Source: Methanoregula sp. PtaU1.Bin051
Lineage (GTDB): Archaea; Halobacteriota; Methanomicrobia; Methanomicrobiales; Methanospirillaceae
DNA length: 64,000 bases
Direction of reading: 5' to 3'
NCBI GenBank assembly: GCA_002067895.1
Contig: MVRE01000020.1
Span: forward strand, 1 to 64,000
In this document: positions 41,791 through 50,996 of the stretch, one piece after another
Layout: each line of letters starts with the position of its first letter
Numbering within the stretch: position 1 is the stretch's first letter
Made by a program: the position numbers and the translations under genes
The notes under the pieces: model-generated
Told to the model about the DNA's origin: nothing
What the model saw: only the letters and a program-made list of their open reading frames with translations
Database searches by the model: none

Positions 41791-41975
41791 AAAATACCGA
41801 ACCACGCGACATACGAGATCGTGATCATGACAATCAGGATTACGATCGCGACCTTGTACAGGCACCCTTCGCAGATAAAGAGCCGGTGCGATTTGCATTC
41901 CGTACAGTACGGCTCGAGGCAGAGCTTGCAATGGGTGTCAGTCTTGTGATCGGGGTGTTTTTTGCAGTGCGTCAT
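41787..41975 (-). CDS. B-box-like zinc-binding mini membrane protein
   Basis: 62 residues. The first 40 contain a cluster of Cys and His pairs (THCKKHPDH, CKLC, CTEC, CEGC), close to a B-box or double zinc finger. A single C-terminal membrane helix follows (KVAIVILIVMITISYVAWFGIF). Such proteins tether a small zinc module to the membrane. The function is unknown. The ordered ligand pattern supports a real gene despite its size. Confidence 0.7.
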   Translation of the reverse strand: MTHCKKHPDHKTDTHCKLCLEPYCTECKSHRLFICEGCLYKVAIVILIVMITISYVAWFGIF

Positions 41976-42060
41976 TGAGAACGTTATAAGGTTTTTGGCT
42001 AAAAAACCGTTTGGGTTTGTTTACCGCTACAGTCCGTAACTTTCCCGGTGCTCCTGTGTA

Positions 42061-43371
42061 TCAGGACGTAACAGCCCGTTTCACGAGCCCGGCAGCCGCT
42101 GCCGCCGCCCCGGCAAGGATCTCCGCCTCGCCCGGTACCTCGCGCTTTAGCATCAGGATCCGGCCGTTGCAGATCGTTGTCTCGACTGCGCTTCCGCTGC
42201 ATGCGTAGATGACATTTGATGTCGGGTTGTGGAGCGGGGTGTTGCAGGCCGTCTTTGCCGTAACAAGGATGATGTCGGCGGGTGCACCGGCCGTAAGCGT
42301 CCCGTCGCCGAACCCGAGCGCCCGGGCGCCCGCAGACGTAATCATCGCGAGCGCTTCACCGGCAGGAAGCAGGGTCGGGTCGTTCCAGTAGAACTTCTGG
42401 AGCAGGGCCGCCGTCTTTGCGGTCTCGAACATATCGAGGTTGTTGTTGGACGAGCACCCGTCCGTTCCCAGCGTGACGTTCACCCCTGCTTTTTTCAGCC
42501 AGTGGTACGGCATTGCACGGTTGGTGGCAAGCTTCATATTGCTCGTCGGGTTATGGGAAGGATGCACGCCGCGTTCACCGAAAAGCCGGCTCTCTGCTTC
42601 GGAAAGCCAGCAGCAGTGCGCCGCGACCGAGCGGGGGGTTAAGATCCCGCACTTGTCAAGGATAGAGACCGGTCGTACGCCCCGCGCCGCGACACTGTCG
42701 CTTACCTCCTTTTCCGTCTCGCAGACATGGATGTGGATCCCGATATTCTTCTCCTTTGCAAACTCTGAGCACCAGGTAAGCCCTTCGTCAGAGACCGTGT
42801 ACGGCGCATGCGGTCCGACGGCAGCACGGATACGGGGGTTGCCCATGGACCGGACGTGTGCTATCAACTTCTCGGTGGCCCGACACTCTGTTTCGCACTT
42901 CTCCGGAAGGCCAAGGTCAATGAACCCGTGGCTGAGCACTGCCCGGATCCCTGCCTCGGCAACAGCACGCGCCGCGTCTTCCATGAAGAAATACATGTCA
43001 TTGAACGCGACAGTCCCGGTTTTTATCATCTCGAGGCAGGCAAGCTTCGTGCCCCAGTACACGTCGTCGCCGGTAAGGTGCGCTTCAAGCGGCCAGATCT
43101 TCTGCGAGAGCCAGTCCTGCAGGAACATGTCGTCGGCATACCCGCGAAGCAGCGTCATTGCCGCATGCGTGTGCGTGTTGACAAGGCCGGGGAGCGCCAG
43201 CGCGCCATCGCCGCATATTACGAATTCCGCTTCGCCGGAATACTTCTTTTTCAGGTCCGGGCCGATTTCCCCTATCTTACCCGCTGCATCGATGAAGATC
43301 TCCTGCCGCTTCCCCGCAATGCCCACATCGGTGATGAGCAGCGGATAGTTCTTTGAAAAAATATCCTTCAT
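42061..43371 (-). CDS. 5'-deoxyadenosine / methylthioadenosine / SAH deaminase
   Basis: 436 residues of the amidohydrolase superfamily. The HxH metal motif is in PGLVNTHTHAAMTLLRG, further metal ligands are in AVGPHAPYTVS and the HIHVCE strand, and LGTDGCSSNNNLD gives the catalytic aspartate. This matches the archaeal MtaD/DadD family, which deaminates 5'-deoxyadenosine, S-adenosylhomocysteine and methylthioadenosine. The gene ends 16 nt before the phosphorylase gene region on the same strand, so together they remove the nucleosides made by radical SAM and methyl-transfer enzymes. Confidence 0.92.
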   Translation of the reverse strand: MKDIFSKNYPLLITDVGIAGKRQEIFIDAAGKIGEIGPDLKKKYSGEAEFVICGDGALALPGLVNTHTHAAMTLLRGYADDMFLQDWLSQKIWPLEAHLTGDDVYWGTKLACLEMIKTGTVAFNDMYFFMEDAARAVAEAGIRAVLSHGFIDLGLPEKCETECRATEKLIAHVRSMGNPRIRAAVGPHAPYTVSDEGLTWCSEFAKEKNIGIHIHVCETEKEVSDSVAARGVRPVSILDKCGILTPRSVAAHCCWLSEAESRLFGERGVHPSHNPTSNMKLATNRAMPYHWLKKAGVNVTLGTDGCSSNNNLDMFETAKTAALLQKFYWNDPTLLPAGEALAMITSAGARALGFGDGTLTAGAPADIILVTAKTACNTPLHNPTSNVIYACSGSAVETTICNGRILMLKREVPGEAEILAGAAAAAAGLVKRAVTS

Positions 43372-43387
43372 TGGTCCTTCACTCCCC

Positions 43388-44062
43388 TCACCCGAGTTTA
43401 CGGATGATACCAGTCACGATCCGCCCGGTCCGCTCCCGGTTCAGGCGTGCGGTCTCCAGGATATGATCATAGGTTACCTCGATTGTCCCGAGGCCGTTTG
43501 CATAATTGTCGACCGTGCAGACCGCGGAAAATTCCATCCCGAGCTCGCAGGCGAGCGTTGCCTCGGATGCAACGGTCATGCCGACGATATCGGCAAACTT
43601 CGCGAGCGCCTGTACCTCAGCTACCGTCTCGATCCGCGGCCCCCGCGTCTGGACGTAGATCCCGCCATACCGGGCCTCCGGTATGATCCGGGCGAGCGCG
43701 TCGGAAATGTCCGAAGAGACTTTAGGTGCGACATGCACGATCGCGTGGTCGTGGATGGACGGGATGTCGGAAACGGACATATAATCGGTCGGGATGACGA
43801 TCGAACCTGGCGGGATCTCCGGTTTCAAGGAACCGCTCGAACCGAATGCGACGATCTGGTCCACACCGGTAACCGCTAGGGCCGAAAGCCCCGCCCGGAA
43901 ATTGATCCGGTGCGGAGGGAGCCCGCCCTGGTGCCGCATCAGCATCACGACATCGCCGCAGAGCAGGTCCACACTGCCGAACGGGGTCGCTACCCTGCGT
44001 GGTGCAAGATACGGAAGCTCCGAAAAGAGCAGGCTCGTCCCCCCGATAATCCCGAGCGTCAT
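43388..44062 (-). CDS. Methylthioadenosine/methylthioinosine phosphorylase family
   Basis: 224 residues, a purine nucleoside phosphorylase-II fold: LGIIGGTSLL start, HQGGLPPHRINFRAG, AFGSSGSLKP, and the substrate-binding VGMTVASEATLACELG with CTVDNYANG. It splits methylthioadenosine or its inosine product to a base and the sugar phosphate. In methanogens, deaminase then phosphorylase (methylthioinosine route) is known. It lies upstream of the deaminase, 16 nt apart. It is shorter than typical MTAPs (about 260 residues), in line with archaeal forms. Confidence 0.88.
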   Translation of the reverse strand: MTLGIIGGTSLLFSELPYLAPRRVATPFGSVDLLCGDVVMLMRHQGGLPPHRINFRAGLSALAVTGVDQIVAFGSSGSLKPEIPPGSIVIPTDYMSVSDIPSIHDHAIVHVAPKVSSDISDALARIIPEARYGGIYVQTRGPRIETVAEVQALAKFADIVGMTVASEATLACELGMEFSAVCTVDNYANGLGTIEVTYDHILETARLNRERTGRIVTGIIRKLG

Positions 44063-44254
44063 TCCCTCACTCCATCATGGTCTTGTTTAACAACTGCCTC
44101 CATCCCTGTCCCCGTCTCTTTCCAGTGTTGGCGTTTTCCTTTCTAATACTTAGCGAATGACGGGCGCACCTCCGACCCCGTAAACGCCGGATCCCCCGGC
44201 ACCGTGCCGGTGAAGTCCGCCTGCTGAAACATTCATTACCCAATTCGGATAACC

Positions 44255-44851
44255 ATGTATACTTATATGGAGCCGGAACAGGAACTAACGCAGCAGGTAT
44301 CGCCTCCCCCGCCGGATACCCCGCAACCGCTCGGCCCCTCGCCTGCCGTACGGGAGGTGCTGTACCGCGCCGTTGCGCTCATCCTCGTGATCGTAATCGG
44401 CGTTGTCATCCTGATCTGGGCAGCTGTAAGCTTCGGGGCTCTTATTGTCCCGGCACTGCTTCCTGCTGCGCCCCTGCCGTCAGGTCCCCCACCGGCACTG
44501 ACAGGCACAGTACCGGCAACGATCGCCCTGCCCCCGACCACCGCACCGGTCGAGTTCCTCCCGCTGGGGAGCGAGGTCTCCGTAACTGTCGGGCCCAAGA
44601 ACTCGGCAGGACAGGTGCCGGTCAGGTTCGACGGGGGACCCGGCCGTGCGCTTGTCAAGACCATCGATGCGCGCCTGACCCGCCCTGACGGCACGGTAGT
44701 ACTTGGATCGATGGACCCCCGGGTAATCTCCCCTGAGATGCTCCTGCAGGGATCGCGGCAAACGGACCATGTAGAGGTCTTCGTTACCATGTATTCCGGG
44801 AAGGTGTACAAGATTTTTGACAAGGATGTCATCTACCCGGTAAGGATCTGA
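44255..44851 (+). CDS. Membrane-anchored hypothetical protein (type IV pilin-like layout not excluded)
   Basis: 198 residues: a cytoplasmic Pro-rich N-terminus (about 1-35), one long membrane helix (about 39-70, ALILVIVIGVVILIWAAVSFG), a Pro/Ala/Thr linker, and a beta-rich external domain (about 105-198). A similar arrangement is seen in archaeal surface and pilin-like proteins, but there is no clear class III signal peptide. ATG 44255 is used; ATG 44267 is 4 codons later. The function is unknown. Confidence 0.7.
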   Translation: MYTYMEPEQELTQQVSPPPPDTPQPLGPSPAVREVLYRAVALILVIVIGVVILIWAAVSFGALIVPALLPAAPLPSGPPPALTGTVPATIALPPTTAPVEFLPLGSEVSVTVGPKNSAGQVPVRFDGGPGRALVKTIDARLTRPDGTVVLGSMDPRVISPEMLLQGSRQTDHVEVFVTMYSGKVYKIFDKDVIYPVRI

Positions 44852-45069
44852 TCTTTTTTATCCCGTCTGGCCTTTCTTTAACTGTGAAAAATATCTCCTT
44901 CCCGGCGTTTTTCTCTCCAACTTTTTTTGTTCAGGGTTACTGACATTCGAACCCGCACGAAGGCACGGATCATCATTCCGCAATAAATCCGGTTGCGGGG
45001 ATGGCTTCCCTGTATCGGAAATAAAAATAACAGGGGAGCCCTATCTTGTGTATTCCGTGAGGGGCCGTA

Positions 45070-45715
45070 ATGAACGCACAGGAAGCAGAAACCGCCTACC
45101 ACTCGATAAAAAAAACAGCTCGAATCCGGTGAGATCACGCTTGAAGATTACAATAAAAAGGTTGCCGGACTTATGTACAAGGATAACAGCGGGGCATGGT
45201 GGGCGGTTAGCCCGCTTGACGGGAGCTGGCTGAAGTGGACTGGCGGGGAGTGGGTGCACGGCTATGCAAAGGTCAGGCAGGAGGCAGGGATACCAACGCC
45301 CGATACCGTACCGGAACGAGACGAAGGGGAAGAGCCGGGAAAACAGTGGCGGCACGATATCCCGCTCAACAGGAGCGGCGATGAACCGACGGACGGCCCT
45401 GTCACTTTGCCGGCACCGCATAAGAAACGGCACCATACTTCACTCATTGCAGATCACCTCCGGGGCGATAACCGGCTCACGTCAGCCCCGGCAACGCTCG
45501 CACAGAAATTTGCTCAGGACTGGCCGGGTGCCCTGTGCCTGTGCCTCGGCCTTATCGCATGGCTGAAGTATCCCTATATCTGCGGGATCTTTGCAGTACT
45601 TCTTGGCGGATATTCCCTTCAGGCAACATGGACAGACGGAGAAAAATCAGCCACGATCCCCATAGCAGGCATCGTTCTCGCTCTCGCAGCGATGCTCGCT
45701 GCCTCGCTCCTGTAA
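45070..45715 (+). CDS. SHOCT-like and two-helix membrane protein with an A8 frameshift
   Basis: ATG 45070 opens MNAQEAETAYHSIKK, then the run of eight A (45108-45115) shifts the frame to a stop after TARIR. With seven A the reading becomes KKQLESGEITLEDYNKKVAGLMYKDNS, the usual LESGEITLEEYxxL pattern, and continues into the long frame from 45173. After a WWAVSPLDGSWLKWTG segment and a polar middle come two membrane helices (about 130-180). Either the start of the gene is lost and M45173 is used, or the frame is corrected by slippage or is a sequencing error. Function unknown. Confidence 0.65.
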
Positions 45716-45767
45716 CTGTACCTGTAAACAATTCTTTTAACCTATGCCGTCCAACCACATAGGAAGC

Positions 45768-45839
45768 GGGCCGGTAGATCAGTGGTAGATCGCTTCCTTG
45801 GCATGGAAGAGGCCGCGGGTTCAATTCCCGCTCGGTCCA
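45768..45839 (+). tRNA. tRNA-Ala (anticodon GGC)
   Basis: A 72-nt cloverleaf: acceptor GGGCCGG pairing with TCGGTCC (two G-U pairs), D-arm, anticodon stem CTTCC/GGAAG around loop TTGGCAT giving GGC, and T-loop TTCAATT, with discriminator A. It reads GCC and GCU. CCA is not encoded. Confidence 0.93.
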
Positions 45840-45929
45840 TTGTTTTTAATTCTCTTTTACAGACGTTTCGCATTGGTACGGGCGCAACCCTATATATGGT
45901 TACGGTACAGCACAGATGTAGGGACGAAT

Positions 45930-46559
45930 ATGCGCATCCATGACCTGATTCTCCCGCAAGACCGGGTCTTCTTCACCCTCTTCTCCCGGATGGCCGATAC
46001 GATTAGCGAGGCAGCAACCGTGCTCAACGAGATCACCCACGAACTGCCGTCAGGCACACAGAAAGCGCACCGGGTCCGGCAGATCGAGCACAACGGGGAC
46101 GAGATCACCCGCCAGGTCTACGAGAAGCTGGACGAATCGTTGATAACCCCCCTCGAACCTGACGAGATAGCCCGGCTCGCCCCGGTACTGGACGATGTCC
46201 TGGACCGGATCGACCGTGTCACGAACCAGATCTGCACGTACGGCCTTGCCGAGTCCAGCGAGACGTTAAAGGAGTTCTCGTACCTCGTAATGCTCTCTGC
46301 AACCGAGATCCGGGACGCGGTATCAAGCATGGCAAAACTCGACCGGCCTGGCGAGGTCCGTTCCCATGCAGGCGAGATCAACCGGCTCTATAACCTTGGA
46401 ATTGAGCTCCAGTCACGGGCCATCCTCGAACTGTTCAGGACAAAGGACCTTCTGCTTATAATCAAGCTCAAGGATATCTACGAGAGCTTCGGCAGGGTGA
46501 TGGAGAAGTGTAACGATGTCGGGCACGCGCTCAATGACATTGCAATGAGCCATTCCTGA
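45930..46559 (+). CDS. DUF47/PhoU-like phosphate-transport accessory protein, copy 1
   Basis: 209 residues, all helical, of the DUF47 family that pairs with PiT permeases. The segment RQIEHNGDEITRQVYEKLDESLITPLEPDEIARLA is characteristic, with acidic metal-binding residues. Such proteins regulate the permease from the cytoplasm in a PhoU-like way. It lies 5 nt before the PiT gene, indicating one operon. ATG 45930 begins at the conserved MRIHDLILPQDRVFF. Confidence 0.93.
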   Translation: MRIHDLILPQDRVFFTLFSRMADTISEAATVLNEITHELPSGTQKAHRVRQIEHNGDEITRQVYEKLDESLITPLEPDEIARLAPVLDDVLDRIDRVTNQICTYGLAESSETLKEFSYLVMLSATEIRDAVSSMAKLDRPGEVRSHAGEINRLYNLGIELQSRAILELFRTKDLLLIIKLKDIYESFGRVMEKCNDVGHALNDIAMSHS

Positions 46560-46564
46560 ATGGT

Positions 46565-47749
46565 ATGGAGCCGCTCATCCTGTTCGGGATCGTACTTGCG
46601 CTCGCCCTGAACTTCATCAACGGCCTTAATGACGCATCCCATTCGATAGCAACCGTTGTTGCAACAAAAGCCCTCTCGCCAATAAAAGCCACAGTGCTTA
46701 CCGGCATCTGCAACATGTTCGGGCCGTTCATCTTCACGACGGCTGTCGCGTATACCATCGGAACGGCAATCATTGCACCAGGATCGCTTACCACCCGTGC
46801 AATCATCGTCGCAATGCTGGTCGCAATCTCACTCGTGTTCGTTGCAACGCGATCGGGGATCCCGGTATCCAGCAGCCACGCGCTGGTCGGGGCAGTTCTC
46901 GGAGCCGGTATCGGGGCCTCCGGCCTCTCTGCGGTTGTGTTACCCGCTCTCCACTCGTTCGATCTCGTCATCATCGGCGGGATCGCCGGCGGATGCACCG
47001 GTGCAGTAATTCTCTTTCTGGTAACCCGGCTGCTGAGAGGTGACACTGTGTTTGGCGCCGCCATCGGCGCCATCTGCGGTGCAGCGATTGCAATCCCCCT
47101 CCTGATGATCCTTGGCATCCTCAAGCTGACCGGGATCCTGGCAATTGTCCTCTTCATCTTCATCTCCCCCATCGTCGGCCTTACGGCAGCGTTCCTTTTC
47201 GACGTTCTGGTATCCCACCTCTTCCGGTACTCGCGGCAGAGACGGATGAGACGGATCTTCACGCCCCTCCATATCATCGCCTGCCTCTTCCAGGCAGCCG
47301 GGCACGGTGCAAACGATGGCCAGCATGCCGTCGGCATTATCACGGCACTCCTTGTCTCGGCAGGGATGCTTGCCACGTTCGACGTGCCGCTCTGGGTCGT
47401 ACTCGCATCAGCAGTCACGATCGGGCTCGGGACCTGTTTTGGCGGGTGGCGGGTCGTGGACAGGATGGCAAAAAAGATCACGAAGATCCGCCCGTATCAG
47501 GGGTTCTGTGCGGCGACAACGGGAAGCGGAGTCCTTGCGCTTGTCACCATCTTCGGTATCCCCATCTCGTCCACCCACGTCATCTCCGGCGCGATCGTGG
47601 GAGTAGGCGCGACCCGGGGGAGGAACGCTGTCCAGTGGGATGTCGTGCGCGAAATGATGACCGCATGGGTCGTGACCATCCCACTCGCGCTGGTCTGCGC
47701 CCTTGCAGGATACCAGCTGGCGGCGCTCATTATCTACGCAGCTCCCTGA
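46565..47749 (+). CDS. PiT-family phosphate permease, copy 1
   Basis: 394 residues, about 10-11 membrane helices. The N-terminal repeat has FINGLNDASHSIATVVATKA and the C-terminal repeat HGANDGQHAVGII and GIPISSTHVISGAI, the duplicated PiT signature. It takes up inorganic phosphate with H+ or Na+. It is co-transcribed with the DUF47 gene just upstream. A second permease/DUF47 pair follows. Confidence 0.95.
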   Translation: MEPLILFGIVLALALNFINGLNDASHSIATVVATKALSPIKATVLTGICNMFGPFIFTTAVAYTIGTAIIAPGSLTTRAIIVAMLVAISLVFVATRSGIPVSSSHALVGAVLGAGIGASGLSAVVLPALHSFDLVIIGGIAGGCTGAVILFLVTRLLRGDTVFGAAIGAICGAAIAIPLLMILGILKLTGILAIVLFIFISPIVGLTAAFLFDVLVSHLFRYSRQRRMRRIFTPLHIIACLFQAAGHGANDGQHAVGIITALLVSAGMLATFDVPLWVVLASAVTIGLGTCFGGWRVVDRMAKKITKIRPYQGFCAATTGSGVLALVTIFGIPISSTHVISGAIVGVGATRGRNAVQWDVVREMMTAWVVTIPLALVCALAGYQLAALIIYAAP

Positions 47750-47800
47750 TTCAAAACGCCATCTATTTACCTTCTGATAAAACAGTACCCTTAGATTGTC

Positions 47801-48430
47801 ATGGGGCTGCGTGAATTACTGATACCGCAGGACAAGGTTTTTTTTGACTTGTTCGAAGAGCAGGCAGGAATTGTGAAGGAGGCGGGCGAAAAACTCGTGA
47901 TCCTGGCCGAGGATTTCACCAATGTCAAGGAGAAACGCCAGTGTATCGAGAAGCTCGAGCATAAGGGGGACCACGTCACCCACAATATCTACGAACAGCT
48001 GAACCGGACCTTCATCACCCCGCTTGAGCCGGAGGAGATTTCACGGCTCGCCTCGACCCTTGACGAGGTGCTCGATTATATCGACGGTTCTACCGAGAAG
48101 ATGTTCTACTACGGTATCGAGAATACCGACGTGCACATGATCGAGCTTGCAAAACTAATCCACATGCAGACCATCGAGATCGAGGAAGCAGTCAAAGGGA
48201 TACGGACCATGAAAAATCCCAAGCAGATCGAGGAGCGATGCATTGAGGTCAACAGGCTGGAGAACCTTGCTGATGACGTGCTCGCCCACGCGGTCACCGA
48301 CCTCTTCCGGACACAGCACGCGGTTACCATCATCAAGCTCAAGGACATCTACGAGCACCTCGAGCAGGCCACGGACCACTGCGAGGACGTCGCAAACGTG
48401 CTCTCCGATATCGCGATCCGGCATTCATGA
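47801..48430 (+). CDS. DUF47/PhoU-like protein, copy 2
   Basis: 209 residues, same length and motif layout as copy 1 (EKLEHKGDHVTHNIYEQLNRTFITPLEPEEISRLAS). It begins 51 nt after the first PiT gene and ends 30 nt before the second. It probably controls the second permease. Sequence divergence from copy 1 shows the duplication is not recent. Confidence 0.93.
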   Translation: MGLRELLIPQDKVFFDLFEEQAGIVKEAGEKLVILAEDFTNVKEKRQCIEKLEHKGDHVTHNIYEQLNRTFITPLEPEEISRLASTLDEVLDYIDGSTEKMFYYGIENTDVHMIELAKLIHMQTIEIEEAVKGIRTMKNPKQIEERCIEVNRLENLADDVLAHAVTDLFRTQHAVTIIKLKDIYEHLEQATDHCEDVANVLSDIAIRHS

Positions 48431-48460
48431 TATAGGGCAGACGGGCAGTGAGCGGATCGC

Positions 48461-49492
48461 ATGATCGAGGCAACATGGGAACTTATCGTTGGCATTATCG
48501 GTATTGCACTCATTTTCGATTTTACCAACGGGTTCCATGACTCGGCAAACTCGATATCGACCGTTGTCTCAACAAAAGTCCTCTCGCCAAGGAAAGCTGT
48601 TGCATTCGCGGCTTTCTTCAACTTCATAGCAGCCTTCGGGTTCGGGGTTGCCGTGGCGAGCACGATCTCAAAGATCATCCAGCTGGACATTGTCCCGGCC
48701 GCAGTGATCCCCTTTATCGTGCTCGGTGCCCTTATCGGGGCAATTACATGGAACCTGATCACGTGGTTTTTCGGCCTTCCGACGTCATCGTCGCATGCCT
48801 TGATCGGGGGCTTAAGCGGTGCGGGAATATCCGCAGCCGGCCTTGTCGCGATAAAGTGGTCGACGGTCGAGCTTGTTGCAACATTCATGATCGTCTCCCC
48901 GCTAATCGGCCTTGCCTGCGGGTTCGCCTTCATGGCCGTAGTGCTCAACCTGACAAAAGACGTCAGTAAACCGATGGCAGAAGGTTACTTCAAAAAACTC
49001 CAGCTCTTCTCGGCAGCCGCCTACAGCTTCAGCCACGGGACCAACGACGCCCAGAAGACAATGGGGATTATCGTCCCGCTGCTCTTCTCGATCGGGTATT
49101 TCGGGGCCGGCGTCGATCCGAACCACCTCCCGGTCCCGTTCTGGGTCGTCCTGATCTCCTACGCCGCGATCTCCATCGGCACACTCTCCGGCGGGTGGCG
49201 CATCGTAAAGACCATGGGATACAAGATCACCAAGCTCCGGCCTGTCCACGGTTTTGCCGCGGAAACCGCCGGTGCAGCGACCATCCTCGGGGCGTCGGCT
49301 GCGGGAATACCGGTGAGCACGACCCATGTTATCTGCGCATCGATTATGGGAGTCGGCACCACGATGGGGACCAGTACGGTCAAATGGGGGGTAGCCCGGA
49401 GCATTATCCTTGCATGGGTCATGACAATCCCCATAAGCGCGCTGATCGGTTACGCGGCGTTCTCAGTTATCAGGATCGTCATCGGGTATTAG
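48461..49492 (+). CDS. PiT-family phosphate permease, copy 2
   Basis: 343 residues, shorter than copy 1, with the PiT motifs FTNGFHDSANSISTVVSTKV and HGTNDAQKTMGII, plus GIPVSTTHVICASI. Two GxN-D and GxxTxH-type segments are the substrate-binding repeats. It forms the second phosphate uptake cassette with DUF47 copy 2. The two PiTs are clearly divergent and may differ in affinity or coupling ion. Confidence 0.95.
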   Translation: MIEATWELIVGIIGIALIFDFTNGFHDSANSISTVVSTKVLSPRKAVAFAAFFNFIAAFGFGVAVASTISKIIQLDIVPAAVIPFIVLGALIGAITWNLITWFFGLPTSSSHALIGGLSGAGISAAGLVAIKWSTVELVATFMIVSPLIGLACGFAFMAVVLNLTKDVSKPMAEGYFKKLQLFSAAAYSFSHGTNDAQKTMGIIVPLLFSIGYFGAGVDPNHLPVPFWVVLISYAAISIGTLSGGWRIVKTMGYKITKLRPVHGFAAETAGAATILGASAAGIPVSTTHVICASIMGVGTTMGTSTVKWGVARSIILAWVMTIPISALIGYAAFSVIRIVIGY

Positions 49493-49588
49493 ATGCGACA
49501 CCTGCCAGTTCCGATCTTACGGTTCAGTAAAAATACAAACCCTGTCCTTTTGATCAAAACGTTTGTTAATCCAACCCCGTGGAATACG

Positions 49589-50212
49589 TCATATGAAAAT
49601 AACCGAAAGCAGCATCACGATACCCGCTGCAACGATCACCCCACCGGAGATCCTGTTGACCAGCGAGAGTCCCGCGGGGGAGATCCGGTGGCTGGCCGAG
49701 CTGAGCGCAGAGCATACGGGCAGCCACCATGCTACCTCCCCGGTAAAGACACCTGCGGCAAAGATCATGCCCGCAGCCGGCGACGCCGTGCTGACGACCA
49801 TGCCGGAACCGGAGAGGAATATCCCGATGGAGATGATCGTAAAAACATTTACAAGCGTAAGGGCTGCCGCCGATGCATAATCGCGGAAATAGCTGACATG
49901 TTCGTGGTATTCCACAGGATCGCTCCGGGCAGGCGTACGGATGATACGGTAGCCGATATAGGCGAGCGCGATACCGGCGACAGCCCGGAGCGGCGCCTGC
50001 CACGAAAGGAGGAGTCCCGCGATCAGGGTAAGCCCGGATGCGACGATGCCGGCATAAAAGGCATCGACCGTGGCAAGACCGAGACCGGATACAAAACCGT
50101 GCATTCTTCCGCCGTTTATCGATCGCCGGATACAAATCAGGGCGAGGGGACCGACCGGGGCGGCAAGAAAGATACCTATAATAACTCCCTGAATAAAGAC
50201 CTCCGGGGTCAT
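49589..50212 (-). CDS. LysE-family amino-acid exporter
   Basis: 207 residues with six membrane helices: opening FIQGVIIGIFLAAPVGPLALICIRRSINGG, the LysE/RhtB signature, and a C-terminal GGVIVAAGIVMLLSVIFI. Members export basic or hydroxylated amino acids, or other small metabolites. Its start overlaps the stop of nth by 4 nt. The substrate is not predictable. Confidence 0.92.
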   Translation of the reverse strand: MTPEVFIQGVIIGIFLAAPVGPLALICIRRSINGGRMHGFVSGLGLATVDAFYAGIVASGLTLIAGLLLSWQAPLRAVAGIALAYIGYRIIRTPARSDPVEYHEHVSYFRDYASAAALTLVNVFTIISIGIFLSGSGMVVSTASPAAGMIFAAGVFTGEVAWWLPVCSALSSASHRISPAGLSLVNRISGGVIVAAGIVMLLSVIFI

Positions 50213-50862
50213 GCAGCAACCCTCCCTTCACGATAATACCTGCAGTACCTTGTAATCGGGCAGAGGTCGCATTGCGGCCTCTTCGCATCGCAGGTTGCCC
50301 TGCCGTGGGCAATCAGGAGGTCGGTCAGGTCGCCCCACTGCTCCCGCGGGAAAGCGGCCATGAGATCCTTCTCAATCACGCTCACGTTATCCGTATCGGA
50401 AAACCCGATCCGCTGCGCGAGGCGCCGGACATGGGTGTCGACGGCAATCCCCTCGTTTCTCCCGTGGGCATGGTACAGCACGATATTCGCCGTTTTCCTG
50501 CCGACCCCGGGAAGAGTCAGGAGCTCGGCCATTGTCTCCGGAACCCTGCCACCGAATTCTTCCGTTACTGTCCGCGAAGCTGCGATGATGTTCCTTGCCT
50601 TGGCATGGTAATAGCCGAGGCTCCGGATGATCTTCTCCACATCTGCCTGTCTGGCGCGGGCGAGTTTTTCAGGAGTCGGGTACCGTGCGAAGAGAGGTTT
50701 TTTAACTTTCAGGACCGCCCGGTCGGTTGTCTGGGCGGAGAGGATGGTAAGGACAAGGACTTCGAAAGGCGGCCCCCTTGCAACGATCTCAGGGGACTGC
50801 GTGGCATCAGGATACCGCTTAAGAAGGGCGGCATAGATCCATGCGGCATCCTGTTTCTTCAT
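50209..50862 (-). CDS. nth: Endonuclease III
   Basis: 217 residues. The helix-hairpin-helix LPGVGRKTANIVL holds the catalytic lysine and VDTHV gives the catalytic aspartate. The C-terminal CDAKRPQCDLCPITRYC fits C-x6-C-x2-C-x5-C for the [4Fe-4S] cluster. It removes oxidised pyrimidines in base-excision repair. It begins 7 nt after the tRNA-Pro gene on the same strand, so it may be read from that transcript, an unusual arrangement. Confidence 0.96.
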   Translation of the reverse strand: MKKQDAAWIYAALLKRYPDATQSPEIVARGPPFEVLVLTILSAQTTDRAVLKVKKPLFARYPTPEKLARARQADVEKIIRSLGYYHAKARNIIAASRTVTEEFGGRVPETMAELLTLPGVGRKTANIVLYHAHGRNEGIAVDTHVRRLAQRIGFSDTDNVSVIEKDLMAAFPREQWGDLTDLLIAHGRATCDAKRPQCDLCPITRYCRYYREGRVAA

Positions 50863-50869
50863 GGTCCGA

Positions 50870-50944
50870 TGGGGTAGGGCGGATTCGAACCGCCGTCAAA
50901 GCGTCCCAAACGCTCTAGGATGGACCAGGCTACCCTACTACCCC
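50870..50944 (-). tRNA. tRNA-Pro (anticodon TGG)
   Basis: A 75-nt cloverleaf on the minus strand: acceptor GGGGTAG pairing with CTACCCC, anticodon stem GAGCG/CGCTT around TTTGGGA giving TGG, T-loop TTCGAAT, discriminator A. It reads CCA and other proline codons. nth begins 7 nt downstream of it. Confidence 0.94.
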
Positions 50945-50996
50945 GTGCTCCTGTACTGTTTACCTGTTTTTTTAAAATAGATGTTGTTTCCGGGTA

